The notes below the pieces were generated by a model. It had not been told where the DNA came from. It did no database searches and saw only the letters and a program-made list of their open reading frames with translations. 64,000 nucleotides of DNA, taken from NCBI GenBank assembly GCA_028751875.1, contig CM054145.1, forward strand, positions 3,005,064 through 3,069,063. Reading direction: 5' to 3'. The translations under genes and the position numbers were made by a program. This document shows, piece after piece, positions 22,984 through 36,052 of the stretch. Position 1 is the stretch's first letter; the number at the start of each line of letters is the position of its first letter. Source of the DNA: Rapana venosa. Lineage: Eukaryota > Mollusca > Gastropoda > Neogastropoda > Muricidae.

Positions 22984-24020
22984 TGTGCCGAGGTACTAAA
23001 AAAGCAGTCCTACGTGTATGACAGCTCCCACAGTGCAGTCCTCATGGGTGGAGAAATCGGGGAGTTCTTCCGGACTTCAGTTGGAGTTCGACAAGGCTGC
23101 CCGCTATTCCCCGTTCTTTTCAACGTGTTCCTGGAGAACATCATGCAGGAGGCCCTCCTTGACTTCAAGACCACAATCACAATAGGAGGAAGGCCAGTCT
23201 GCAATCTTCGATTCGCAGACGATATTGATCTCGTGGGCCGCAGTGAAGAAGAACTCCAGGATCTCACCACCAGACTGGAAACATCAGCCAATGCCCACGG
23301 TATGGAGATCAGCACGGAAAAGAGCAAGATCGTAGTGAACAGTACTACACCAACCACTCCCACCAGCATCAAGATGAGTGGCGGGACACTAGAGGAGGTA
23401 GAAACTTTCAAGTACCTTGGAGCAGTCATCACCAAAGAAGGTACGAGCACACAAGAGGTGAAGATCAGACTTGCTGTGGCACTCTCCTCCATGACTAAGC
23501 TGGCGAAAGTGTGGAGAAACCATAACATCAGAACCCACACTAAGGTCAGACTCTACAAGGCACTCGTCACATCCATTGCCTTGTACAGCTGTGAAGCATG
23601 GACACTTACTGCCGATCTAAAACGTCGAATTCAAGCCTTTGAGATGAAGTGCCTCAGGCGGATCCTGAACATCACCTACAGAGACCGTAAAACCAATGAC
23701 TACGTCTGGCAGCAGATCGAGGCACTGGCTGGCAAACAAGAACCATTGCTAGATACAGTCAAACGGAGGAAACTGAAATGGTTTGGCCACACAACAAGGC
23801 ATAACAGCCTGTCAAAGACAGTCCTGCAGGGAATGGTGGAAGGAGCAAGGAGGCAGGGACGACCACGCAAAAGCTGGATATCCAACATCAAGGAGTGGAC
23901 CGGCCTCACTGTACCAAACCTCCTGAAAGCAGCCCAGGACAGAACCATTTGGCGGTCCACTTGCAGCGTCCGTGCGGGTACCCCAACGGTCGTCCCGACC
24001 AAGGGATCAGTGATGATGAT
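22984..24020 (+). mobile_element. RTE-like LINE, reverse transcriptase to 3' end, frame largely intact
   Basis: A 5'-truncated ORF2. It has RT motifs RTSVGVRQGCPL, LRFADDIDLVGRSEEEL (catalytic ADD), ETFKYLGAVITKEG, a CEAWTLTADLKRRIQAFE thumb region and the C-terminal RRKLKWFGH / GRPRKSWISNIKEWTG blocks, open for about 340 codons. A frame change near 23955 lets it miss the likely original stop (TGA at 24011-24013). It ends in a GAT microsatellite, as RTE elements do. This is the cleanest RT frame in the window. Confidence 0.85.
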
Positions 24021-24309
24021 GATGACGTGCAAACTTCTCATCCAGTGTGTACTTCCAATCTGACGGCGATTCCCAGGTGGGATGAGTGAGACAGAATGCA
24101 CATTCTGTGTGACCCCCAGGGTGTAAAGCTGGGAATGAATGATATAACGATAACACTACGTCCTCTGTGTTTGCGGCTTTCACACCAGAACTGGTATGGA
24201 TTGTTAACAGAAGCAAGGATCATGTTGATATTACAGTTTCGGTGTGATGGCTCTTTCTTTTGGAGTAAAGCCTTATGTTCTTTTCTCACTTCTTGTCATC
24301 TTCGTTTTC

Positions 24310-24430
24310 TTTTTTTTCTTTGTCGAGCGCTCAGACAGCAACTATTGTTGTCTGTCATAGGAGTGAAATGCAATGCCGTTAAGCACGTGACAAGTCAGGT
24401 CACATTTGAGAAATGGAAATTATGCATAAC
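24310..24430. repeat. Dispersed repeat E, copy 1
   Basis: Shares CGCTCAGACAGCA, TGTCATAGGAGTGAAATGCA and GCCGTTAAGC with 41945-42060. Function unknown. Confidence 0.5.
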
Positions 24431-25944
24431 GTTAAAAGGAAAATAATGGCATTGCAAGTTACAAAGCGCGCGCACGCACGCACGCGCGCGCACACACACG
24501 CAAGCACGCTCGCGCACACACATGGCGCACACGTGCGACAGCAATTGGCCACATGCTAAGAAAAGAATACACTTCAGATTTGTGTATAATTATGTAACAG
24601 AATAGGAAACAAAAGGAATTAATCTCCTGGGGGAGATAGAGACAATGACAAATTATTTTATTTCGAGGATAATGAATAAGCATCCGTATGTTTTTTTACA
24701 TTAATTTTAGTCCCCGCCCTTAGGGACATATCATATGAAAATACAGTAAATCCAATATCCATACACTCACACGGTAAAAGAAAAAAACACTCCTGCCCCA
24801 AAAAAGCCCACAAAAAAGAAAGAAAAAAACCCCAACTCAACCAAACAAAATATAACAAACAAAACAAAAACATACAGACACACAAAAACAAACAGCAAAA
24901 AAACCAAAAGCAATATAAAAATAAGAAGGTGGGGGTGACAACCAGAAAATCACCATAATAAACTCCTCAATATAAGAGAGAATAAACCATAAACGTCAAC
25001 AAATTCATTGTACTTTTTTATATAGAGAAAGCAACAGCAAAGGTAAATTACACACAAAAAAATATTATATGAGCAGACTTAAGAGATTATGAGAGAGAGA
25101 GAGAGTCTCACTAATATGTATTCATAAATAAAACAGGTAAAACTAAAAATTGGGGTTTTTTTTTCAAAAGTAAAGGACAGAAAATAGAACAGTTTTAGTA
25201 AGGATAAAAAAAGCACACTAACATTAGCAATACCTAAACCAATCATAACTCACCAAGGTAAAATCACACGCATTCATGTGCGCCCAGGCAAACACACACA
25301 GTGGGAACATTGGCACACACCCGCAGGCATTTTAAGCCATAAACCAAATAACACGCTGTATGATAAGACAAATTAACGTAGTACTATATTCAATTAAAAC
25401 ATTAATAAAAGGTAGCCATTCCAATGCTTCAAATGTCCCATCCCTTTTCTATTTGAACTCTGTATCTGCCTTGCCCCCCCCCCCCCCCCTCCCCATACGA
25501 TACAACACTTGATTATCTCAAATTCACGATAAATTAACATGGGTTTACAAGCATGGTTAAAGCAACAAACAAACATTCATCACATAAAACAACACAATAA
25601 TAAAAACAAAAGATTCATACATCAATAACATCCTTCCATTGACATCCATCTATTCATACTCTTCTGTTCGCCGTACGTATTACTTCCATCTGTTCCCTCA
25701 AAATGCGATACCACTATTGACAGAATTACTGTGACACACTATACGCACAAGTGAACGTACACACACATAAACAGCACGCTTTCGGTCATTTCATGCAAAG
25801 GCTTTAATCTAGTTTTGCAATCTTAAGAACACTTTTTCATTTCCAACGCTGCCAAAAGGCCATACAAATGAGAACCCGTTAAGGGACAGCAAATCCCGAA
25901 TGCATGTAATCCAGTTAACATGTCCTGATTATGCATTGGCAGTC
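24431..25944. other. CA/CG tract, SINE-B remnant, AT-rich sequence
   Basis: CG/CA microsatellite at 24468-24532. A partial SINE-B tail on - at about 24655-24720 (TTTATTTCGAGGATAATGAA). The rest is A-rich with no supported gene. A short poly-C occurs at 25472-25490. Confidence 0.55.
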
Positions 25945-26690
25945 ACATTCTCATCTCATCTGCTCCCGTAACCCCCTCCGGGGTTGTAGGGGCACTGCAG
26001 TGACGAACGTTGCACCAGTTGGCTCCATTTGCGGCAGTTGTGGGCAAGTGCCTGGGTTGTGGAGAAGCTCTTCCCGGTCCATTCAGTGATCTCGTCTGCC
26101 TATTTCTTCTTCGGCCTGCCTCGCCTTCCCTGCCCCTGCACTGTTCCTTGCAGTATGGTCTCAGAGAGCCCATCATTCTGACCTTGTCACATGCCCATAC
26201 CATCGGAGCTTCCTTTTATTGACTGTGGTCAGCAGGTTGTTTGGTGATGGCTTGTCGGACTTCTTCGTTGGTAATGTGATCCGTGTATGAAATGCCAAGG
26301 AGTCTTCTGAGGCATCTCATCTCCAAAGCCTGGATCCTCCTTTGTAGGTATGCATTCAATGTCCAGGATTCGCATGCATACAGATATGTGGAGATGACCA
26401 GTGCATGCAGTAGCTTGACCTTGGTCCTGAGAGAGATGTTTCGGTCTTTCCAGATGATCTTGAGCTTTGCCATTACTGCTACTGTTTGAGCAGCTCTTGC
26501 GAGATTTCAGTCTTTGAACCTTTTTCACTGATAATAGCTACAAGGTACTTGAAGTGATCTACAACCTCAAGTTCTTTTCCACTGACTGTGATCTTGGTAG
26601 TGATTGGCTTGGCACTGTTTGTCATGAGTCTTGTCTTCTCGGCACTGATCTTCATGCCGTATCCGGAGGGTGTTTTGTCAAGGTGCGCGC
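25945..26690 (-). mobile_element. RTE-like LINE, RT palm to 3' end, frameshifted
   Basis: On -: YGMKISAEKTRLMTNSAKP, DHFKYL, ISLRTKVKLLHALVISTYLY, ESWTLNAYLQRRIQALEMRC and SYTDHITNEEVRQAI, then a frameshifted C-terminal GRP block. Same subfamily as 60770-61775. Confidence 0.75.
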
Positions 26691-26796
26691 GTGCACGCCT
26701 TGGAAACATTAATGGGTTACATGCCAAGGGGAGAATGTACTTTAAAATTGAATACAATTATATAACAGAATATAAAACAAAAGGACTTTTTCTGCT

Positions 26797-26839
<43 letters not shown>

Positions 26840-27414
26840 GAATTGAATGAATTAATTTTATTCTTGAATTGAATTAATTTCATTCTCAGAGGGTCATAGA
26901 ATAAGCATGACAACTGTGGGTTAATTTTTTGTGGTTTTTTTTCCACATCCAGCCCTCTATAACAATAACGACCAGAAAACCAAAAGAAAATCCATACCTA
27001 TGAGAAGGGGGAGGGGGAACTTCACACAAATCTCATTATGTATGTGATAATCAGACAGTTATATATGTCTTTACATAATAGTTGAGAGAGAGAGAGGCAG
27101 ACAGACAGACAGACACAGACAGACACCAAGACAGACAGATATACACCGAGACAGACAGGGGGAGAAAGAAATTTTAAGTCAGTAGGGCAGTGAGATAATC
27201 ACATTAACAATACACTTGTCTACCCTAGGTTTATAGATAAGAAGCAGCATTAAAAAAAAAAGAACATACAACAAGACCACCTCCCTCCCCCACCCCGCCC
27301 CACTCGTCCATTATTTGTGACAAAGCAGAAGAAAGAAAGGCAAGAACAGTGATTCCACTGTAAGAAGTTATCTAAATAATTATGCATACACATGCACGCA
27401 TCGACGCACGCACG
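26691..27414. other. GA microsatellites and AT-rich sequence
   Basis: GA runs at 26800-26836 and 27080-27096, a GACA-rich tract at 27097-27165, and a SINE-B-like remnant at 26840-26960. No gene. Confidence 0.5.
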
Positions 27415-27640
27415 AGAGATTTTTTCTTTTATTCTTTTTTATTCTCGAGGATAATGGAATAAGCACTTGTGTGCTTTTTTTTTTTACTTCCATACCCCGT
27501 GTGCATGCAGTTTTGTCAGTTTTGTCATCTGTTTCCACAGGCAGACAATGACCTACTTTTTAAAAAAATGGAACAAGTTTCAGCGTATGCAAAAAAAAAG
27601 TTCTGCGTGCTTCGCACACCAAAACACATTTTGTCTCGTC
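27415..27640 (-). mobile_element. SINE-B copy, right edge of readable sequence
   Basis: Reverse complement of the tail and body: CTCGAGGATAATGGAATAAG, then CCGTGTGCATGCAGTTTTGT and CAGGCAGACAATGACCTAC. Homopolymers are inflated toward its end. Confidence 0.65.
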
Positions 27641-29689
27641 CGAAGGCCTTTTGGGGGGGGAGAATGGGCACTGATTTTAGATCCAGGAAAAAATTCCCTT
27701 TTAAAGGTACTGCTCCCCCGGGGTCAGCGAACGAAAAAACGCAATGTGAAACGCCCAATTAACAGGAGAGAGAATGGAGGGGGGAGAGAGAGAGAAATAA
27801 CACACACACACACCACAAAAAGCACAACATATCATCTACATTTGAGTTTTTTCACCTTTTTTAAAAATATTTTGACAAATCGATTTTGAGGATTGAATAG
27901 ACGGGAGCAGGAATAAACCCGCGGAATGCCCAGGGGGAGAATTTGTAATGAATATTTTTAAAGTCGTTTTTTGCCCCCATTGTCGTTTTCTAGAAGTTTT
28001 TAAAAAAAATTATACACGTCAGGGGATGGTCGGGGTCGGACACTCGTTTTCCCCCACCAAGGTTAAGCAGATCGAGAAAGGTTACCTTTTGGTTTGGGGA
28101 CCTTTTGCGCCCCTTTGGGCTTCATACAATCCCCTTTTCACCCAGTTTAAATGGTACCTCCCCTTTTTAGGTCGGGGAAGGGGTAAAGCACGAGGGGGGA
28201 AATTTGGGGCCCCGCCCTCAAACTGCCCCAAGAAGTGAAGTTCTGACCCCCTCCCCTACGACATTAAGGTTAGGGGACAACTTACCTTTTACATGTCCCC
28301 TTTATAATCCAATGTTCTTGATTAAACTTTAGTATTTTTTCATACTTAGTCATGGGTTTGGGGGACGTCGAGAAATTTTTTAAAATTGTTTTGGGTGTCA
28401 AACTAACAATGGTTAGGGGGTACCAACGTTTTTGAGCCAGTTTTTTTTGGCGGGAGTAATATTTATTCTTTTTCACAATAGTAACCTTTAAAACAAGTCT
28501 GTCAAAAAAATTTTTCCCAAACGTTTTGCAGAATAACAAGTGCTGCTGGCCTTAACTTTTCACTATTTTTTTAAAAATTTTGGAACCTAGTGACGTTTCC
28601 AAACTTTTGGGTAAAAAAAACCCCCCCCCAACATTTTTAAATATAGCAATGAAAAATGTTTAGCCACTATTTGGTAAAAATTTTTTGATTTTTTGTTGAA
28701 TAGAATCGATACCTACTGATTCGGTGGTTGGCTTGTTAAAGGATGGGATGGCACTTCCCACCTTGAGGTGGGCATTCAAAAGGGGGTTATTACAAGTAAC
28801 AGGGTCGTCAAGCTTTTTCCCCCTTTTCCTTTGTTTTCTAAAGTCCTATGTGTTTTGGAAAGCCCCCCTCCTTACTGGGAAAAGAATCACCAATGCTTCA
28901 ACTTTTTCGGGTTAAAAAGGGGAAGTTTTTTTTGTTTTTGTAAGCAAACTGTTGCCCGGGAAGTTTATTTATTTGAAACCCTTTTTTTGATTTTTTTATT
29001 TATAGGGGGGGGGGGGGGGGGGGGAAAAAAACCAGGTTTTGTTTACCTGCTCGTCATGTTGGCATGTTTTAGGGCCCGGTTTTTGGGTTGGGTTTTGTGT
29101 GTGTGTGTGGTGTGGTGGTGGTGTGTTTGTGTGCGCGCGCGCGCGCGGCGCAGATGCATGGTTTACTTTCCCTCGGATAGCCTAAAAACCCGAGGCCCCG
29201 TTGCGAACGCATGCAGAACATTTTGGGCCTCACTTAAATCCGTTCCCTTTTTCGAAAGAGAGCCAGGGTTGCCGTGACAGAGACAAAAAACCAAAACCGC
29301 ATACCACGGGACGAGTAAAAAACACCCGATGCTTATTCCTTTATCCTGATATAAAATAATAAATAAAAAAAAAGATCATTCATCTAGCCTTTGTTTTTTT
29401 TTACAAAATTCAGCTTTTATAAATTCCATACTTTTTTATTTTTATTATTATATTTTTATTATTATTTTACTGGGGCCCCACAAGTATCGGGGTTTTTCTT
29501 GGGTGAGCTTTTGACGGGGTGATGATTCTGATTTGTGGGGGCTTTTTTTTTAATGGGGTTGTTATAGTGTGTGTGTTTGTTTATTTTACATTTTATTTTT
29601 TTTGATTAGCTTGTGACCCCCAATTTCTCTTTGCTAATAATCACGTTTTTGAATTGAATTGATTTTAGGTAAATATAAATTTCAAAAAA
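27641..29689. other. Poor-quality-looking sequence; SINE-B remnant
   Basis: Runs of G, C, A and T of 4-18 bases replace normal text (for example the G run near 29008). A distorted SINE-B copy on + is recognisable at about 29180-29370. No gene can be read. Confidence 0.55.
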
Positions 29690-32240
29690 AAAATGCAAAA
29701 ATTCCTTTCCTTTCCTTTCCCTTTATCCCTTGGGCACACCTTGGGGACCCGCAGGGGCGCTGCAAGGGGCCGCCAAAAGTCGGTTTTCCCGGGGTGTTTT
29801 CAGAGGGTACAGTGAGGCGGGCCACCCTTGGGGTTTTTGGATATCCGCTTTTGCGTGGCGCCCCGCCCCTTTCTCCTTTTTCCCATTCCCCAGGGCTTTG
29901 CGGGGCCGTTATGCCCTTTTGTTGGCCCAAACCACTTCATTTCCCCCGTTTACTGTATCAAAAATGGTGTTTTCCCCCATGCCCGATCGCTCCAGCAGTC
30001 ATTGGTTTTCGGTCTCTGTAGGGATTTCGGATCCGCTGAGGCACTTCATCCAAAGGGTTTAAAAGCGCTTTCTAAATCCGGGTTGTCCTTCTTCAACCCG
30101 AAAAGGGGAATTTGGGGGCATGCCTTTTAAGTCGACCTTTAGTGGGGTTTTTGATTTTTTTCTCCAACTTTCGCCATTTGCCCTGGGAAGGCCACAGCAA
30201 GTTGACTTTACCTCGTGTGCTCGGCCTTCTTTGGGATGACTGCTCCAAGTACTTGAAAGTTTTCCACCATCCTCTATGTCTCGCCACTCAACTTGACTGG
30301 TGGGGGTCGGTTGGGGACTTTTCCAGGGCTTGCTCTTTTTTGTGCGTCTATACCGTGGGCATGGCTATTTTTTCCAGTCTGGGGGTAGATCCTGGAGTTC
30401 TTCTTCACTGGGAGAAAACAATATGTCTGCGAACGAAATTCAGGGCCCTTTTCCCCTCCAATTGTGATTGTGGGCTTAAGTTAGGGGGGCCTCCGCTATT
30501 TTTCCAAACACGTTGAAAAGAAAGGGGGATAGCGGGGGACCTTTCGAACTCCAACTAATCCAAGAACTCCCGATTTTTCCACCCATAGGACTGCACTGGG
30601 GGGCTGTCATACAGCGCCTGATGACTTAATCAGGTCCTCTCAACCCATATCTCCTATGGACTTGCCCAACTTCTTCCAAACCCGGGCGAAGGCCTTCTGA
30701 AGCAATGAATTTTTGAAAACTGTACGTTTTTGGAAGCTTTCATTGGCATTTTTATTAAGATCTGCTCGACATCTTCGACCGTCTAATCCTCCTGTTTTTT
30801 CTGATAGTTTCTTCTCTTGTGGTTTTTAGTCGTTTAAGGCGCGAGCAAACTTTGCTTTGGATCTTTTCAGACTGATTTTCGTAGTTTTCATTTTTTCAGT
30901 CCCCTTTTTGAAGGGGAACATATGGATTTGGGGCCACTGTTCAGGCCCCTCTTTTCTGCCAGAGCGTTTGGGAGAGATTTTTAAGCCTTTTTTTCCCCGG
31001 GGGTCCGTTCTTATGACCACCATTTGCAAACCGGTAACTTCCCCTTCAGGATCTTTCTGCTTCTTCCCCCTCTTCCCCCACACCCGGTGCTTTCAATCTA
31101 TGCTGGGATCTTTCCTGAAGTTTGTTCGGATCACCTTTACTTGTAGTTTACAGGTTCTGCAAAATTTTTTCCACTCTTTAATATCGCTCTCTGTAAGACT
31201 GACCCCTCGGGGCTTCAAAAACGGGGGTCTTTGCGCTGGGGCTGGTTTGACCCCGAGGCTGTACGCCCTTTTGTCCCTTTCCCCATTGCCTTCCAACCTT
31301 TAGAATTTTTCTGACATCCAGTTTCCCCCGGGCCCAGTCATCTCTTCTGATTACCTGTTTTCTTTTATACTCTTCGGCCGTTTCTGGTTTTTTTTCTTCA
31401 CTTTTACTCCCCACTTGGTCCCCCAGGTCCCGGATTGTTGGAAAACCCCCGGGTTTTCTTTTTCCTCTCTTCCCAAGGGTCTCCACCTGTCTCCAAATGG
31501 CTTTCGAAGGGCTCATGAGGGTTTTTATGTCATCTTGGGGGAAAATTTAATCTCAAAACTCCCCCTATCTCCTTAAAGATTTCAGCGCTTCGGGGGCCTT
31601 CAACTTTTCCAAGTTAACCGCAAAAGGGGGTTTCCTTCTGGTTTTTGGGCCACTTGACTGTAGGCATTACCATTCGGGTCACTGCAATATCACGCCAGGG
31701 AAATTTTTTGTCTCTTTTTTGTGCTCGACTTAAACCCTTTTTGGGGGGGGCCAAAATTAGTAATCTGGTTTTTCTTTCCATTTGGTATGCCATTTTGTTC
31801 TTCTATTTTTGTGGGGTATAAGGGTTTTTGGGGAAGAAATTGGCTGCTTGCGAATTCCAAAATCGAACCTCTATCATTTTTTCGTCCACCCAAAACGCTA
31901 GCCCTTTGCCATTGGGGATAACTCATCCACTTCATTCCCTCGCCCTGGATCACGAAAAGTCCTTCTTGGATTGATTTGAGGCCTTTCCAAAACTTTTGTA
32001 AAACACTCTTTTCTTCTCATCGTATCTGATTTGTGCTAACTTTATGATGGTCATGGTTTTGGTTTTTTCTGCACAAAAGCAGAATCAGTCTGCTTGAATT
32101 TTGGGGGCACTGATACACTGTTTTTCCCTTCTTGTTTACAAGAAATCCTACTCCGTTGGTTTTGAGCCGCCCTTTCCTAATTTTTTTGATCTTTTTCTGC
32201 AAAAAATTTCAGTCCGGGAAAAATTTAGATTTTGTGCATA
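29690..32240 (-). mobile_element. Near full-length RTE-like LINE with many frameshifts
   Basis: On -, fragments of one ORF2 in order: endonuclease pieces at about 31690-32240 (ILEFASSQFLPQKPLYP, matching the RTE EN block LLEFA..ANTLYPHK), RT palm near 30430-30370 (FADD region, then the SEEELQDL equivalent), the FKYLGAVI equivalent near 30250, and the GRPRKSW..NIKEWTG equivalent near 29800. The DNA aligns with 23100-24000. Frames break mostly at homopolymers, which suggests sequence error as much as decay. Confidence 0.65.
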
Positions 32241-33719
32241 TAATCCTTAACTTTTAATGATAACGGGGGAAATTTATTCTTCCCCATCACACCCCCGGGT
32301 TTTTTAAAAAAAGTTTTTTTGGTTTTGGGTTTTTTTTTTTTTGGGGGTGAAATGGTTAACACTTTAGTTTGATAATTAACCAAAATTTTGCTTCGCTCCT
32401 CCCCCTGATGAAAAAATCATTTTTTGCCCTGCCTCCTTGAAACTTTTGGGCCACCATGTCTGTTTGATCCCTTTATATGCAAACTTAAATGAATCAACTA
32501 TTTTCCAAAAATTTATTTTTAAAGTGTAAAAATCGAAAATCCCCCAAACCATTTTTAAAAGGAAAAAACCATTGGAACTAAAGTCAACTTCATTTAATTT
32601 TACACTTTATAACTTTCAGAGCACAGCCCCACTTATTTGGCCTAAAAAACCGCACACCCGCACGTATATACAAATTTATAGGAAATTATAAAAACAAAAT
32701 AACTTGCCAGTAAGGGTTGTTTGTGTGCAACATTTTGGAACTTGATAATCAAAGTGTCTATGGTTTCGGGGATTGCACACAGACATGCAAAAAATAAAAT
32801 TTTTAAAAAATATATATATATATAATAAAATATAATATAATAAATATAATATATATATATATAGTTTGTGTGTTTGTGTTGGTTGTGTTTCATTTTCCTG
32901 TTGGGGCCCAAAATTGAAAGTAAAGCTCATGGGCCGTCAGAATCACTGAACAGTTTTTTCTCAGATAGGGGCCCACACAAAACACACACACACCCCACAC
33001 ACAACACCCACACACACACACACTACACACAATAAAATATCTATATATAAAAAAAATATAATTTATATTTGAGAGAGGGGGAAGAGAAAAGAGAGGAGGA
33101 GGAGAAAAACACAGTTTATACTTAAAACACATAAATAAAATTTTTATTCGCATTTTTTTGAACAAAGGATGTACAAAAATTCTGTAACTATCTATAACAA
33201 TCGGGAAATTCTCACCATCTTAAAGATCAAAAAAATGATATTTTTTACCATGATCTTTGCACAATATACATACACCAATGTCTTTGAAAAACAAAGTATA
33301 TTTATTTTTTCCATAAATCTTAGACACTAAAAAAATAACTCAAAAAAAAATCCCAAAAATCCATTGCCAAGCTAGTATTTAAAAATGACGAAACCATACT
33401 TTTTAAAACAAATGTTATTATATAAAAATAAAATTGCCAACATAATACGAAGTATTTAAAAAACAACTAAGCTTATGGGGGGTTTTTCTTAAGTAATTCA
33501 ACATAGGGGCCCGCTTTAAAAACCCATATGGGAAAAAAATAAAGCGAAACGTAACATTTAAATCAGGAAAAAATCAGGAAAAGAAACAACTGCACACAAA
33601 ATAAAAACAAAAAGAACACAGAACAATACAAACACAATACAAGGGGCAGATGCATCAAGATAAGAACCGAGAAAACATGTCGACCCAAGTCTAGGTGAGA
33701 TCATTGTCAGATCTACAGC
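32241..33719. other. AT-rich, TA and CA tracts, no gene seen
   Basis: TA/ATA tract at 32808-32862, CA tract at 32980-33030; otherwise A/T-rich with inflated homopolymers. Confidence 0.5.
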
Positions 33720-33990
33720 AGTTGACCAATGAGTAGGGATGGCTGGAATTCTAGGACATGACCCACCCTTAAGAAAACACTAATAGTGAATCCGCTATAT
33801 TTTCAACGAAACTGTCACTAGTCACATTGATATAACCATTTTCCCCAAATGGTGAATGACTGTTAAAATCACCACCTATTAGTCATTTGTCTTGTTAGTT
33901 TGTGATAATTTTCAAATAGTCAATATCATATCATTTCCGTCATTACCTTTAGGTAAGTAAACTGATACGCAATTCATTGTTAATGATTCA
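33720..33990 (-). mobile_element. LINE endonuclease fragment (I-like)
   Basis: On - one frame reads GGDFNSHSPFGENGYINVTS and continues DSFVENIADS. This is the GDFN-H endonuclease motif, similar to the 18.3 kb copy (GDFNVHALFWDSGYTNVT). Confidence 0.6.
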
Positions 33991-34127
33991 GAACGCTATT
34001 ATGATTATTTGGGCTGTTGTGAATTATTTTTGGCTTCTTAGTTAAATAATTATGTGGTTTTGTGCCCAAGCCCCTTCCAACTAGCCCCCTTGTGAATGGA
34101 CTTAAAAACTTACCATAAACTCTCTCT

Positions 34128-34445
34128 CACTCACTCTCTCGTGATCTGCTGACTCAGGTTCGAATCTCGTTCAAGAGGATTTTTCCTCTGGTGTTAACAT
34201 CAGTGTCACTTCCCTCATAAGTCCTTTGGATGAGACTATAAACCGAGGTCCCGTGTGCAAACGCACGCAGAAGATCTTGCGCACACGTTAAAAACCCGTT
34301 CGGCTTTTCAAAAGAGTAGGCCATTGTGTGCCGGTGGGAACGGATGACAAAATTTACAAAAGTGTATACACACGGGGACTGATTGTAAAAAAGCACATGA
34401 GTGCTTATTCCATTACCGTCGAATTCAAAGAATAAAATAAAATAA
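34128..34445 (+). mobile_element. SINE-B copy with tRNA B-box
   Basis: The most complete copy: B-box GGTTCGAATCTC at 34158-34169, shared SINE core (GTCCTTTGGATGAGACTATA, CCGAGGTCCCGTGTGCAAAC, TTGCGCACACGTTAAAAACC), then the B tail (GGCCATTGTGTGCCGGTGGG, TACACACGGGGACTGATTG, AGCACATGAGTGCTTATTCC) and an A-rich AATAAA end. Confidence 0.8.
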
Positions 34446-36016
34446 TAAATAAATTAAATCAATAAAATCTCTCTCCTCTCTTCTCTCTCTCTCCTTCTCC
34501 TTCTCTCTCTCCTCTCTCTTTTCTTTTCTCTCTTTTCCCCCTGCCCCACGGGCCAAAATTTAATATCCCCTAGTTACTTAAGGGGTGCCAATTGCAATTT
34601 TTGAAAATAAAAAACGATGATGGCTATTTGTCAAAAGGCATACTGTCACTTGCCCCTTTAAAAAACCTTTCACTCCCTGTTATCCAGGGGGGGGATTTGA
34701 GACCCTGCTGGGGGGGGAAGCCTTAAAAAGGGGAAAACTAAATATCCGCATATAAAAAAAAACTTTAGGTTTACATTGTCGGGGGTTTTTTACAACAACT
34801 CCTTCGTTTTGTTATAAGCTGTTTTAGAAACCAGGGTTTTTAAGGGAAAGGAAGGGTGGTTTTATTTAGCTGTATTGGGATGGTTTTGGTTTGTTTTAAT
34901 TTTCATTTCTTTTCCTTCTTCTCGATTATTATCATTTTAGTCATTTTTGTTATCGCATCCGATTCATTATCTTCTTCGTTAGATTATAGCATGTAGTATA
35001 GTAGTAGTTTAGTACAGGAGCAGGGGCAGAGGACGCAGCAGGCCCGCAGCATAGTATATAGGGCACAGCAGCAGCACACAACAGTGACGCAGCAGCAGCA
35101 GCACCGCTCGTCTCTCGTCGTTTTTCAATCACATATTTTATTTTTATTTCATTGTTACATCATCTCACTTATCTCATCATCCCCGAATAGGGGTTCGTCT
35201 CTTTAAATGGTGGGGAAAAAGGGCCAATGTAAAAAAATTTACCAAAAAACTTCGGGTTCTACCTGTGAGGAAAAATATTGTTTTTTATATTTATTATTAT
35301 ATTTTTACAGTCTATTTCTATTGTATGGCCTACGTTTATGAACACACCGTTTTAAATTTTTCCTGTTGGGTACAAGGTTTAGGGGTTTTAATTTGGGAAT
35401 CATCTAAGAAGTAAGGGGGCGGGTTTTAAGTCACGATCACCCCATCAACCCAAAAAACAAACCCGCCAGTGCCCGATACCCTCAAGTATATACGTATAAG
35501 AAAAATATATTTTAGTTTAAAAATCCCGTAGCTATGTCGCTGTTGGGGGGTTACGAAAATACCCCCCATGCATCCTTACCTGGGGAAGGACGGGGCCCCT
35601 CAGGTTCAAATTCCCAAAGACAACTGGGAAAAAAAAACTTTCATACTCCAACGACTTGGAGAGAGAGATTTCATCATCATCTTCTTCATCTAATTTTAAC
35701 GTATCATTTTGCTTCTCCTTTTTGATATCATCATCTCTCACATCTTCAATCATCATTTCCATTTTAACTTTGTTCTTGATGTATATTTAGTCGTCGTCGA
35801 TCGTATAGTAGTAGTAGTAGTAGTAGTGTTGGTCGTAATAGCAAAGATAAAAATGATAACAATAGCTCTACATATTCTGAATAAGTTGAGGGTTTTCCTC
35901 CAGGTGTAAAAATAGTTATCTGGCCTTCACGTTGATCGTTTGGATTTTTCCCGTTCCTTTGCAAGGTTCACCAGTGATGAGATTTTTGCGTAGGCGACCA
36001 CTTTCTTCCCCACCGT

Positions 36017-36017
<1 letters not shown>
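34446..36017. other. Poor-quality-looking sequence with CT, GCA and GTA tracts
   Basis: CT-rich at 34470-34535, GCA-rich at 35030-35105 and a GTA run at 35808-35827. The end (35950-36010) resembles dispersed repeat F (GAGATTTTTGCGTAGGCGAC). No gene. Confidence 0.45.

Positions 36018-36052
<35 letters not shown>

Noticed and set aside
34140..34175. A tRNA gene at the B-box
   Set aside because: There is a good B-box but no cloverleaf with acceptor stem pairing, and it continues into a repeated SINE core.
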